A stretch of 37,466 bases of DNA from Deltaproteobacteria bacterium (GTDB lineage Bacteria; Desulfobacterota; Desulfobulbia; Desulfobulbales; VMSU01): NCBI GenBank assembly GCA_021789795.1, contig JAJYJA010000001.1, positions 1-37,466 on the forward strand, in the 5' to 3' direction. Numbering within the stretch: position 1 is the first letter of the stretch; each line of letters starts with the position of its first letter. Below are positions 23,428-29,907 of this stretch, one piece after another. Position numbers and translations under genes: made by a program. Below the pieces are notes generated by a model. That model was not told the origin of the DNA and made no database searches. It was given only the letters and a program-made list of their open reading frames with translations.

Positions 23428-24720
23428 ATGAAGACAGACCTCTCGCGATCATTCTTTCACAGGGCGCAACAGTCCATTCCCGGCGGGGTGAGCAGCCCGG
23501 TGCGGGCCTGTAAGTCGGTGGGCTGCGACCCAGTGTTCATCGAACGGGCCAACGGCTCCAAGGTGTACGACGTCGATGGCAACGAGTACGTCGATTTCGT
23601 CTGCTCCTGGGGGCCGATGATCCTGGGCCACAACCACCCGGCGGTGGCGCGGGCGGTGACCGCCGCCCTGGCCAAGGGCACCAGTTTCGGGGCGCCCACC
23701 CCCTTGGAGGTGGAACTGGCGGAGCTGGTCTGCCAGGCCATGCCCTCGGTGGAGAAGGTGCGCTTCGTCAACTCCGGCACCGAGGCCACCATGAGCGCCA
23801 TCCGTCTGGCGCGGGGCTACACCAAGAAGAACGTGGTGGTCAAGTTCGACGGCTGCTACCACGGCCACGCCGACGCCTTCCTGGTGCAGGCGGGCTCCGG
23901 GGTAGTGACCCTGGGCATCCCCGGCAGTCCAGGGGTGCCGGAGGAGGTGGTCAAAAACACCATCTCCATCCCCTACAACGACTTCTCCACCCTGGAGGCG
24001 ACCTTAAGCGACGACTCCTTAAACATCGCCTGCCTGATCATGGAGCCGGTGGCGGCCAACATGGGGGTGGTGCCGCCCGCCCCCGGCTTCTTGGAGAAGG
24101 TGCGCGAGCTGACCGCCAAACACGGCATCCTCCTGATCTTCGACGAGGTGATCACCGGCTTCAGGCTGAGCCTGGGCGGGGCGCAGGCCAAGTTCAACGT
24201 CATGCCGGATCTTACCTGCATGGGCAAGATCATCGGCGGCGGCCTGCCGGTGGGGGCCTACGGCGGCAAGAAGGAGATCATGGGGCTGATCGCCCCGGAG
24301 GGCCCGGTGTACCAGGCCGGCACCCTGTCCGGCAATCCCCTGGCCATGGCCGCCGGCATCGCCACCTTGCAGACCCTGGCCGAGCCCGAGTTTTACCAGC
24401 GGCTGGACGCCAAGGCCGCCGCCTTTGCCGAGGGGCTTTCGTCCCTGGCCCGCAAATACGGCCTGCCCGCTACCTTGAACCGGGCAGGCTCGGTGCTCAC
24501 CGCCTTCTTCACCGAGGGCCCGGTCACCGATTTCAAGAGCGCCCTGGCCTCCGACACCAAGCTCTTCGCCGCCTTTTACCGGGAGATGCTGGCCCAGGGC
24601 ATCTACCTGGCGCCTTCCCAGTTCGAGGCCGCCTTCATCTCCGCTGCCCACAGCCAGGCGGAGCTGGACTTGACCCTGGAAAAAACTGAATTGACGTTCA
24701 GAAAATTGGCCAAGCGGTGA
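23428..24720 (+). CDS. hemL: Glutamate-1-semialdehyde 2,1-aminomutase
   Basis: A 430-residue PLP enzyme making 5-aminolevulinate from glutamate 1-semialdehyde, the second step of the C5 heme pathway after HemA (encoded at 34099). Hallmarks are SIPGGVSSPVRA, FVNSGTEATMSAIRLAR, KFDGCYHGHADAFLV, IFDEVITGFR and the PLP-binding Lys267 in CMGKIIGGGLPVGAYGG. The frame extends upstream to ATG 23344, but ATG 23428 has GGAG nine bases upstream and matches the family start. The usual length of about 430 residues supports this. The upstream ATG would fall at or before the predicted promoter's -10. Confidence 0.97.
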   Translation: MKTDLSRSFFHRAQQSIPGGVSSPVRACKSVGCDPVFIERANGSKVYDVDGNEYVDFVCSWGPMILGHNHPAVARAVTAALAKGTSFGAPTPLEVELAELVCQAMPSVEKVRFVNSGTEATMSAIRLARGYTKKNVVVKFDGCYHGHADAFLVQAGSGVVTLGIPGSPGVPEEVVKNTISIPYNDFSTLEATLSDDSLNIACLIMEPVAANMGVVPPAPGFLEKVRELTAKHGILLIFDEVITGFRLSLGGAQAKFNVMPDLTCMGKIIGGGLPVGAYGGKKEIMGLIAPEGPVYQAGTLSGNPLAMAAGIATLQTLAEPEFYQRLDAKAAAFAEGLSSLARKYGLPATLNRAGSVLTAFFTEGPVTDFKSALASDTKLFAAFYREMLAQGIYLAPSQFEAAFISAAHSQAELDLTLEKTELTFRKLAKR

Positions 24721-24729
24721 AAAAGCCGT

Positions 24730-24758
24730 TGACTTTCCCCAAACCCCATGCTACCTAG
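24730..24758 (+). promoter_or_regulatory. Weak candidate promoter of the F0 operon
   Basis: TTGACT at 24730-24735 with TACCTA 17 bp downstream at 24753-24758. The -35 is good and the -10 poor. It lies between hemL and the atpZ-like gene, and nothing else is seen in that 131-bp gap. Confidence 0.3.
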
Positions 24759-24851
24759 GATGCTGTTTTTATCATGCAGGATGGCCTAGTTGCGTAAAAA
24801 TACCCAGATTTATCCGCCCCTGGCCGCCGGGAACCAGCCGGAGGCCGGGCG

Positions 24852-25082
24852 ATGAATCCGTATTCTCCCCGCCGGGATTTGATGCGGCGGCTGGCCGATT
24901 TGTCCACCATCGGCTTGAGTTTCGCCGCCAGCGTCTTTGTCGGCTTTGGCATGGGTTATCTGCTGGACGAGAAGGTGTTTCACGGCCGCACCACCCCCTG
25001 GGGGATGATGATCTTTTTGGGGCTGGGGGTGTTCGCCGGCTTCCGAACCCTCTATCAGTTGGCGCACCGCAAGGACCTCTGA
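24852..25082 (+). CDS. AtpZ/AtpI-family small membrane protein
   Basis: A 76-residue protein with two membrane helices, about 19-41 (LSTIGLSFAASVFVGFGMGYLLD) and 50-68. This is the AtpZ layout in which the Gly-rich first helix is followed by LLDEKVF. Proteins of this type head many ATP synthase operons and help assembly or Mg2+/Ca2+ transport; a role here is inferred from context. The next gene starts two bases after its stop, and it is the first gene of the atpZ-atpI-atpB-atpE operon. Confidence 0.8.
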   Translation: MNPYSPRRDLMRRLADLSTIGLSFAASVFVGFGMGYLLDEKVFHGRTTPWGMMIFLGLGVFAGFRTLYQLAHRKDL

Positions 25083-25084
25083 CC

Positions 25085-25483
25085 TTGAATACCAGAACCG
25101 GCGACTTTTCGCTCTCCGTGGTCCAGGCCATGAACGGGCTCCTGGTGGTCGCCCTGCCCTTGGCCGCCGGATTGGCCTTCTCCTGGCCGCTGGCCAAGGC
25201 GGTGCTGGTCGGGGCGCTGATCGCCAACCTGAGCTTCCTGCTGCTGAAGAACGACTTGACCGGGCTGATGCAGGGGCCGGCCCAGGCGATGAAAGTCAGA
25301 TTTTTCATCAAGTATTACTTAAGATTAAGCGCCGTGGCGGTGCTCTTGTACTTTCTGGTTCGCTATGGCCGCCTGTCGGTGCTGGGTTTGCTGGTTGGTC
25401 TGTCAACCGTGGTAGCGGCTATCGTCGTTGCGGCGTTGAGTCAGATCAAAAATGTTTATCTTTCAGGAAAGGAGGCTGCGTAG
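25085..25483 (+). CDS. atpI: ATP synthase subunit I (AtpI-like)
   Basis: A 132-residue membrane protein with four helices, at about 16-34, 38-55, 72-90 and 95-118. It starts at TTG 25085, supported by AAGGA nine bases upstream inside the preceding gene. An in-frame ATG at 25130 would cut the first helix. AtpI assists assembly of the c-ring. The sequence is weakly conserved, so the call rests on topology, length and its position just before atpB. Confidence 0.75.
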   Translation: MNTRTGDFSLSVVQAMNGLLVVALPLAAGLAFSWPLAKAVLVGALIANLSFLLLKNDLTGLMQGPAQAMKVRFFIKYYLRLSAVAVLLYFLVRYGRLSVLGLLVGLSTVVAAIVVAALSQIKNVYLSGKEAA

Positions 25484-25488
25484 CCATC

Positions 25489-26220
25489 ATGGAGGAACCG
25501 ATACTCTTTATCTCGCTGATTCTGGAAAAGCTGGGACTGCCCATCCCCGCCCCCATGCCTCCCACCGGTCACTTCTGGGACGCCACCCAGATCTTGGCCC
25601 CGCATGTCACCTATACCTTCCTGGTGATGCTGATCCTGATCCTGGCCCCCAAACTGACCATGGGCAAGATCGAGATGATCCCCGGCAAGGGCCAGAACTT
25701 CTGGGAGGCGGTGGTGGAGGGCATCGAGGGCTTCATGGCCGAGAACATGGGCCGGGAGGGGGCGAGGATGATGTTCCCGATGCTGGCCACCTTCGCCCTC
25801 TACATCCTGGTGGCCAACATGATGGGGCTCATGCCCGGCTTCATCTCGCCGACCTCGAACCTCAACATCACCCTGGCCTGCACCCTAATCATCTTCGTCA
25901 CCACCCACATCCTGGGGCTCAAGTTCCACGGGGTGGGCTACATCAAGCACTTCCTGGGGCCGATCCCCTGGCTCATCCCCCTGATGCTTCCCATCGAGGT
26001 GATCAGCCATCTGGCCCGCATCCTGTCGCTCTCCATACGTCTTTTCGGTAACATCATGGCCAAGGAGACCCTGCTCGGCATCCTGTTCATGCTGGCCGGG
26101 GCCTATTTCGCCCCCCTGCCCATCCTCTGCCTGGGGGTGCTGGTCTCGGTGGTGCAATCCTTGGTCTTCGTGCTGCTGTCGATCCTCTACTTCTCGGCGG
26201 CCATGGAACACGCCCACTGA
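25489..26220 (+). CDS. atpB: ATP synthase F0 subunit a
   Basis: A 243-residue membrane subunit that forms the proton half-channels with the c-ring. Family marks are the essential Arg184 in SLSIRLFGNIMAKE, the preceding IEVISHLARI, and the C-terminal block VVQSLVFVLLSILYFSAAMEHAH. A strong AAAGGAGG lies upstream at 25468-25474, but its 14-base spacing is long. The gene is followed by a MITE and then atpE. Subunits b, delta and the F1 genes are not in the window, as in other bacteria with split F0 and F1 operons. Confidence 0.96.
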   Translation: MEEPILFISLILEKLGLPIPAPMPPTGHFWDATQILAPHVTYTFLVMLILILAPKLTMGKIEMIPGKGQNFWEAVVEGIEGFMAENMGREGARMMFPMLATFALYILVANMMGLMPGFISPTSNLNITLACTLIIFVTTHILGLKFHGVGYIKHFLGPIPWLIPLMLPIEVISHLARILSLSIRLFGNIMAKETLLGILFMLAGAYFAPLPILCLGVLVSVVQSLVFVLLSILYFSAAMEHAH

Positions 26221-26229
26221 ACGCGATTG

Positions 26230-26336
26230 GTAACTATCCAGCCGCACCCCATCTGCTTTGTCACCAGCCGGCTCACATACCAAAAGTATAGCTCGCCGGC
26301 TGGTTTCGCGCATCTGGGGCGCGGCTGAATAGTTAC
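26230..26336. mobile_element. MITE, short form (copy D) inside the F0 operon
   Basis: A 107-bp palindromic element from GTAACTATCCAGCCGC to GCGGCTGAATAGTTAC, with an inner ACCAGCCGGC/GCCGGCTGGT hairpin. It is flanked by perfect 8-bp direct repeats CGCGATTG at 26222-26229 and 26337-26344. It lacks the 46-50 bp tail of copies B and C, so the core alone was mobilised. At the eleventh position the left arm has A where copy B has C, and the right arm has the matching T, so the stem is kept. It begins 9 bp after the atpB stop and ends 73 bp before atpE. Confidence 0.9.
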
Positions 26337-26409
26337 CGCGATTGTAAACTTAAATTTCTTCACCACGAAGAAGGCCAATAATTCAATTTTATTCAACGGA
26401 GGAAAGAAG

Positions 26410-26742
26410 ATGAAGAAAGTAGGTATGTTGACGGCAATGATGGTACTGGGCATGGCCTCTATGGCTATGGCCGCCGAGGGTGCTGGTGGCGCTGCCGCCG
26501 GTGGGGTGAACGTGGCCCTGGTCTGCATCGCCGCCGCCATGTCGGTGGGCGTCGCCGCCCTGGGTTGCGGCATCGGCATGGGCACCGCGGTGGGCGGGGC
26601 CTGCACCGGCACCGCCCGCAACCCGGAGGCCTCGGGCAAGATCACCGTTACCATGATCATCGGCCTGGCCCTGATCGAGTCCCTGACCATCTACGGCCTG
26701 GTCATCTCCCTGATCCTGCTCTTTGGTAAGGGTCTGGTCTGA
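26410..26742 (+). CDS. atpE: ATP synthase F0 subunit c
   Basis: A 110-residue proteolipid with an extra N-terminal leader (residues 1-22, ending MAMA) that looks like a cleavable signal. Two helices follow, at about 34-60 and 75-106. The ion-binding Glu90 lies in ALIESLTIYGL in the second helix. The first helix has GCGIGMGTA, with Met57 where sodium-type c subunits carry Gln, although Ser91, Thr93 and Tyr95 resemble the sodium type. Proton coupling is therefore more likely but not certain. A strong GGAGG ribosome site precedes the ATG, fitting high expression. Confidence 0.95.
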   Translation: MKKVGMLTAMMVLGMASMAMAAEGAGGAAAGGVNVALVCIAAAMSVGVAALGCGIGMGTAVGGACTGTARNPEASGKITVTMIIGLALIESLTIYGLVISLILLFGKGLV

Positions 26743-26770
26743 TCCCGGTTCGTAACCAAAAGTAGTTTGC

Positions 26771-26806
26771 GAGAGGCCACGGGGCAACCTGTGGCCTCTC
26801 GGCGTT
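26771..26806 (+). terminator. Terminator of the F0 operon
   Basis: GAGAGGCCAC at 26771-26780 pairs perfectly with GTGGCCTCTC at 26791-26800 around a ten-base loop, followed by GGCGTTT. The T-run is short, but the stem is the strongest in this gap. Confidence 0.6.
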
Positions 26807-26831
26807 TATAGGCCGCGGCGCGGGAGGCGGG

Positions 26832-28175
26832 ATGGAGAAGAAGGTCTTTGTGGTCAGCCTGGGGTGCCCCAAAAACCTGGTCGATACCGAGGTGATGCTG
26901 GGTCTGTTGGGCCAGTTGGGCTACCGGACCTGCGCCGAGCCCGAGGAGGCGGAGCTTATCCTGGTCAACACCTGCGGCTTTATCCAGTCGGCAGCGGCGG
27001 AGGCGGTGGACGAGATCCTGCGCCTGGCGGCGGTCAAGGCGGCAAATCCCGAGCTCAAGCTGGTGGTGACCGGCTGCCTGGTGCAGCGTTACGGCCAGGA
27101 GTTGATCCGGGAGCTGCCCGAGGTCGATCTCTTTGTCGGCACCGAGAATTTGCTAGAACTCCCAGCCCAGGTGTCCGCCTTGTTCCAGGGGTCAAGCCCG
27201 TCGAGCCGGACCGCCCTGGGAGGCCCCAGGTTTTTGATGCACAGCGGCCTGCCCCGCCAGGTCTCCACCCCGCCGCACCGCGCCTATCTGAAGATCACCG
27301 AGGGCTGCTCGAACCGGTGCAGCTACTGCGTGATTCCCGCCATCCGCGGCCCGCTGCGCAGCCGACCCCTGGATGATGTGCTGGCCGAGGCGGCGCGGCT
27401 CGACCGGGCCGGGGTCAAGGAGCTGACCCTCATCGGCCAGGACCTGACCGCCTACGGCCTGGACCTGGCCGACAAGGACGCCGGCCTGCCCGAGCTGCTG
27501 GTCCGACTGCTGGCCGAAACCTCTATCCCCTGGCTGCGGCTGCTCTATCTCTACCCCCATCGTCTCGACGACCGGCTGCTGCGCCTGCTGGCGGACAACG
27601 GGCGCCTGACCCCCTACCTCGACATCCCCCTCCAGCACGTCAGCCCCAAGGTCTTGCGGGCCATGAACCGGCCGGCTCAGACCGGCGGCATCGAGGAGTT
27701 GTTCGCCCGCATCCGGGGCCTCCTACCCCAGGCGGCCATCCGCTCCACCTTCATCGTCGGCTTCCCGGGCGAGGACGAGGAGGATGTGCGGCGGCTGGAG
27801 AATTTTTTGCGCCGCGAACGGCTGGATCACGTCGGGGTCTTCGCCTACTCCAACGAGGAAGGCTCGGCGGCGGCCAAGTTACCGGGCCGGTTGGGGGAAA
27901 GGGAGAAGAACCGGCGCCGTGATCGCCTGCTGCGCCTGCAAGCCGGGATCTCCCTGGCCAAGAATCAGGCCCTGATCGGCCGGGTGGTGCCGGTGCTGGT
28001 CGAGGGGGTGAGCGCGGAGACGGAGTTACTGCTGGAAGGCCGGATGCCGACGCAGGCGCCGGAAATCGACGGTTGCGTCTATATTACGGACGGGAACTGC
28101 GCGCCAGGCGACCTGGTGCGGGTCAGAATCACCGAGGCCCACACCTACGACCTGGTCGGGGAGATAGTCGGGTAA
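26832..28175 (+). CDS. rimO: Ribosomal protein S12 methylthiotransferase
   Basis: A 447-residue radical SAM enzyme that adds a methylthio group to an aspartate of ribosomal protein S12. The N-terminal MTTase domain has cluster ligands Cys12, Cys48 and Cys82 (SLGCPKN, NTCGF, TGCLVQRY). The radical SAM motif is Cys159, Cys163 and Cys166 in EGCSNRCSYC. A C-terminal TRAM domain follows. VIPAIRGPLRSRP and LYLYPHRL, after the Cys motif, favour RimO over MiaB. It stands alone after the F0 operon terminator. Confidence 0.96.
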   Translation: MEKKVFVVSLGCPKNLVDTEVMLGLLGQLGYRTCAEPEEAELILVNTCGFIQSAAAEAVDEILRLAAVKAANPELKLVVTGCLVQRYGQELIRELPEVDLFVGTENLLELPAQVSALFQGSSPSSRTALGGPRFLMHSGLPRQVSTPPHRAYLKITEGCSNRCSYCVIPAIRGPLRSRPLDDVLAEAARLDRAGVKELTLIGQDLTAYGLDLADKDAGLPELLVRLLAETSIPWLRLLYLYPHRLDDRLLRLLADNGRLTPYLDIPLQHVSPKVLRAMNRPAQTGGIEELFARIRGLLPQAAIRSTFIVGFPGEDEEDVRRLENFLRRERLDHVGVFAYSNEEGSAAAKLPGRLGEREKNRRRDRLLRLQAGISLAKNQALIGRVVPVLVEGVSAETELLLEGRMPTQAPEIDGCVYITDGNCAPGDLVRVRITEAHTYDLVGEIVG

Positions 28176-28235
28176 GGAAAGAAAGGCATCGGGCCACGTG
28201 GCCGCCGGACAAGGGCGGCCTGGCCTGGTTGCGGA

Positions 28236-28511
28236 TCAACTGTCCACCCGCTCCTTCAAGTCCTTGCCCACCTTGAAGAAGGGCAGCTTCTTGGGCCGCA
28301 CCGTGATCTGCTCGCCCGTCTTGGGGTTACGCCCGGTGTACGGTTTGTAGGTCTTGACCACAAAGCTGCCAAAACCCCGAATCTCGATGCTGTCTCCCCG
28401 CTCCAGCGACTCCATCATGGCCTCCAGGATGGTATTCAAAATAGAACTAGCCTGACGGACGGGCATTTTTAACTCCTGCGCTAGGGCCTCGATCAGCTCC
28501 GACTTATTCAT
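28236..28511 (-). CDS. HU/IHF-family DNA-binding protein
   Basis: A 91-residue histone-like protein. It starts NKSELIEALAQEL, has the conserved IEIRGFGSF and the beta-arm GRNPKTGEQITV, and ends KKLPFFKVGKDLKERV. The RNPKTGE arm with Pro inserts into the minor groove and bends DNA. The details resemble the IHF beta subunit more than HU, but the partner is not in the window. GGGAGGG provides the ribosome site. It is downstream of rluB, and its own promoter overlaps the end of that gene. Confidence 0.93.
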   Translation of the reverse strand: MNKSELIEALAQELKMPVRQASSILNTILEAMMESLERGDSIEIRGFGSFVVKTYKPYTGRNPKTGEQITVRPKKLPFFKVGKDLKERVDS

Positions 28512-28568
28512 ATACCCTCCCGGGGGGAAAAGAAAGTTATGGATGTTTGACCGCTATAAGTTCTTTTT

Positions 28569-28595
28569 ATTATAGGTCATTTTTTTGTTTGTAAA
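28569..28595 (-). promoter_or_regulatory. Candidate promoter of the HU/IHF gene
   Basis: On the minus strand, TTTACA (28595-28590) precedes a perfect TATAAT (28574-28569) by 15 bp, which is short. The area is unusually AT-rich and overlaps the last codons of rluB. Confidence 0.45.
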
Positions 28596-29347
28596 GAGAA
28601 AAATTTTTCTCTGTGGATTTTTTTTGCGGGCTTGGCCGGGGGAAAGAGGAGGTCGAGGTCGAGGTCGCTAAGCCGACGGTAGGCGCCCAGGGGTAGATCG
28701 CCGAGCCGCAGGTGGCCGTAGGCCAGCCGTTTTAAGTGGACCACCGGGTGGCCTATGGCCGCGAACATCCGTCTTACCTGACGTTTCCGGCCCTCGTGGA
28801 TGACGATTGAAAGCCGGCTGCCACCCTCTTCCCCGCCCAGCAACTTGATGCGGGCGGGCCAGGTGCGACGGCCATCCAGGTCGATGCCCCGCTCCAGGGC
28901 GGCGATGGCCTCCGGGCTGGGGCGGCCCTTGACCAGGGCCTGGTAGGTCTTGTTGATCTCGAATTTCGGGTGCAGGAGCCGTTGGGCCAGGTCGCCGTCG
29001 TTGGTCAGGATCAGGGCGCCCTCGGTGTCCAGGTCCAGGCGCCCGACCGGGAACAACCGTTCCTTAATCCCCGCCAGCAGCGAGGTGACCACCGGCCGGC
29101 CCTGGGGGTCGCTCATGGTGGTGACATAACCCTGGGGCTTGTTGAGCAGGATGGTGATCTTTCGGCCTGGGGGGGCGACCGGCTGACCCTTGACCGTAAC
29201 CCGCTGCCGGTCGGGCTCGATCTTGAGCCCCAGCTCAGCGACGGTCAGGCCGTCCACCGCCACCTGGCCCTGGCGGATCAGCTCCTCCGCCGCCCGCCGG
29301 GAACAAACTCCGGCCCGAGAGAGAAATTTTTGCAGCCGTTCTGGCAT
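28577..29347 (-). CDS. rluB: 23S rRNA pseudouridine synthase, RluB/RsuA family
   Basis: A 256-residue enzyme. The S4 RNA-binding domain (1-60, RLQKFLSRAGVCSRRAAEELI) is followed by the catalytic domain with LLNKPQGYVTT and the active-site Asp105 in GRLDLDTEG. The C-terminal RKRQVRRMFAAIGHPVVHLKR is typical of this family. It makes pseudouridine in rRNA, probably at the RluB site of 23S rRNA, though RsuA, RluE and RluF share the motifs. A basic Lys-rich tail is encoded by the AT-rich end that also holds the next gene's promoter. Confidence 0.9.
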   Translation of the reverse strand: MPERLQKFLSRAGVCSRRAAEELIRQGQVAVDGLTVAELGLKIEPDRQRVTVKGQPVAPPGRKITILLNKPQGYVTTMSDPQGRPVVTSLLAGIKERLFPVGRLDLDTEGALILTNDGDLAQRLLHPKFEINKTYQALVKGRPSPEAIAALERGIDLDGRRTWPARIKLLGGEEGGSRLSIVIHEGRKRQVRRMFAAIGHPVVHLKRLAYGHLRLGDLPLGAYRRLSDLDLDLLFPPAKPAKKIHREKFFSLQTKK

Positions 29348-29379
29348 GTTATCGTTTGAGGGCCAATAGGTGACCGGGG

Positions 29380-29814
29380 CTAACGGTAGTCGCCCCGGCG
29401 AAATTTTTCCGCCTCGATGGCGCTGACCGTGGCTACCCGGTCGATCAGCCGGGCCAGGGGGTCATGGGGAGGGAGTTGGGCCCGGATGTCAAGCAGGGTG
29501 GTGGTGTCGCCCTCCAGGGCCTCGATCAAGGGCAGGAGGTCGCGGCTGGAAAACTTGAGGTCGCCCAGGGCCTGGCTGAACGACTCCAGGAGCCCGATGG
29601 CGCTCTCGCTCATCGACACCCCGGCCAGCCGCAGCTCGGGGGAGACGGGCGTCTCCGGGCTTAAGGCCTGCGGGCCGGACGGGGCCTGGGTCTCCTCCGC
29701 GGGCAGCAACTGTTCGCTCAGGAGGTCGAAAAACGACCCCGGCGGGCTGGCCTTGCTCTTGGGCGGGGATTTTTTCTCGACTACCGGTTTCCCGGTCAGG
29801 GGATTGATGTACAT
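29380..29814 (-). CDS. Hypothetical protein with helical C-terminal half
   Basis: A 144-residue soluble protein. I chose ATG 29814 because GGAGG lies five bases upstream; the frame also opens at GTG 29820. The N-terminus has INPLTGKPV, followed by a Pro/Ser/Glu-rich linker. The region of about 65-144 is helical, with SAIGLLESFSQALGDLKFS and LLPLIEALEGDTTTLLDIRAQL. No signal peptide or membrane helix. I do not recognise the family. It lies between ubiD and rluB and is probably cotranscribed with them. Confidence 0.6.
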   Translation of the reverse strand: MYINPLTGKPVVEKKSPPKSKASPPGSFFDLLSEQLLPAEETQAPSGPQALSPETPVSPELRLAGVSMSESAIGLLESFSQALGDLKFSSRDLLPLIEALEGDTTTLLDIRAQLPPHDPLARLIDRVATVSAIEAEKFRRGDYR

Positions 29815-29907
29815 GGTCACCTCCGGGGAGGAAAGAGCGGCAAAAATTGCCAGGCGGTTACGGTTGTTGCCTTAGCCTTGCAATTTTCCGGCCGCTTGTC
29901 GAGCTGG

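Noticed and set aside
18537..26336. Integron attC sites as an explanation for the palindromic repeats
   Set aside because: The ends lack the RYYYAAC and GTTRRRY core pairs, no integrase or cassette array is present, and the 8-bp direct flanks indicate transposition instead.
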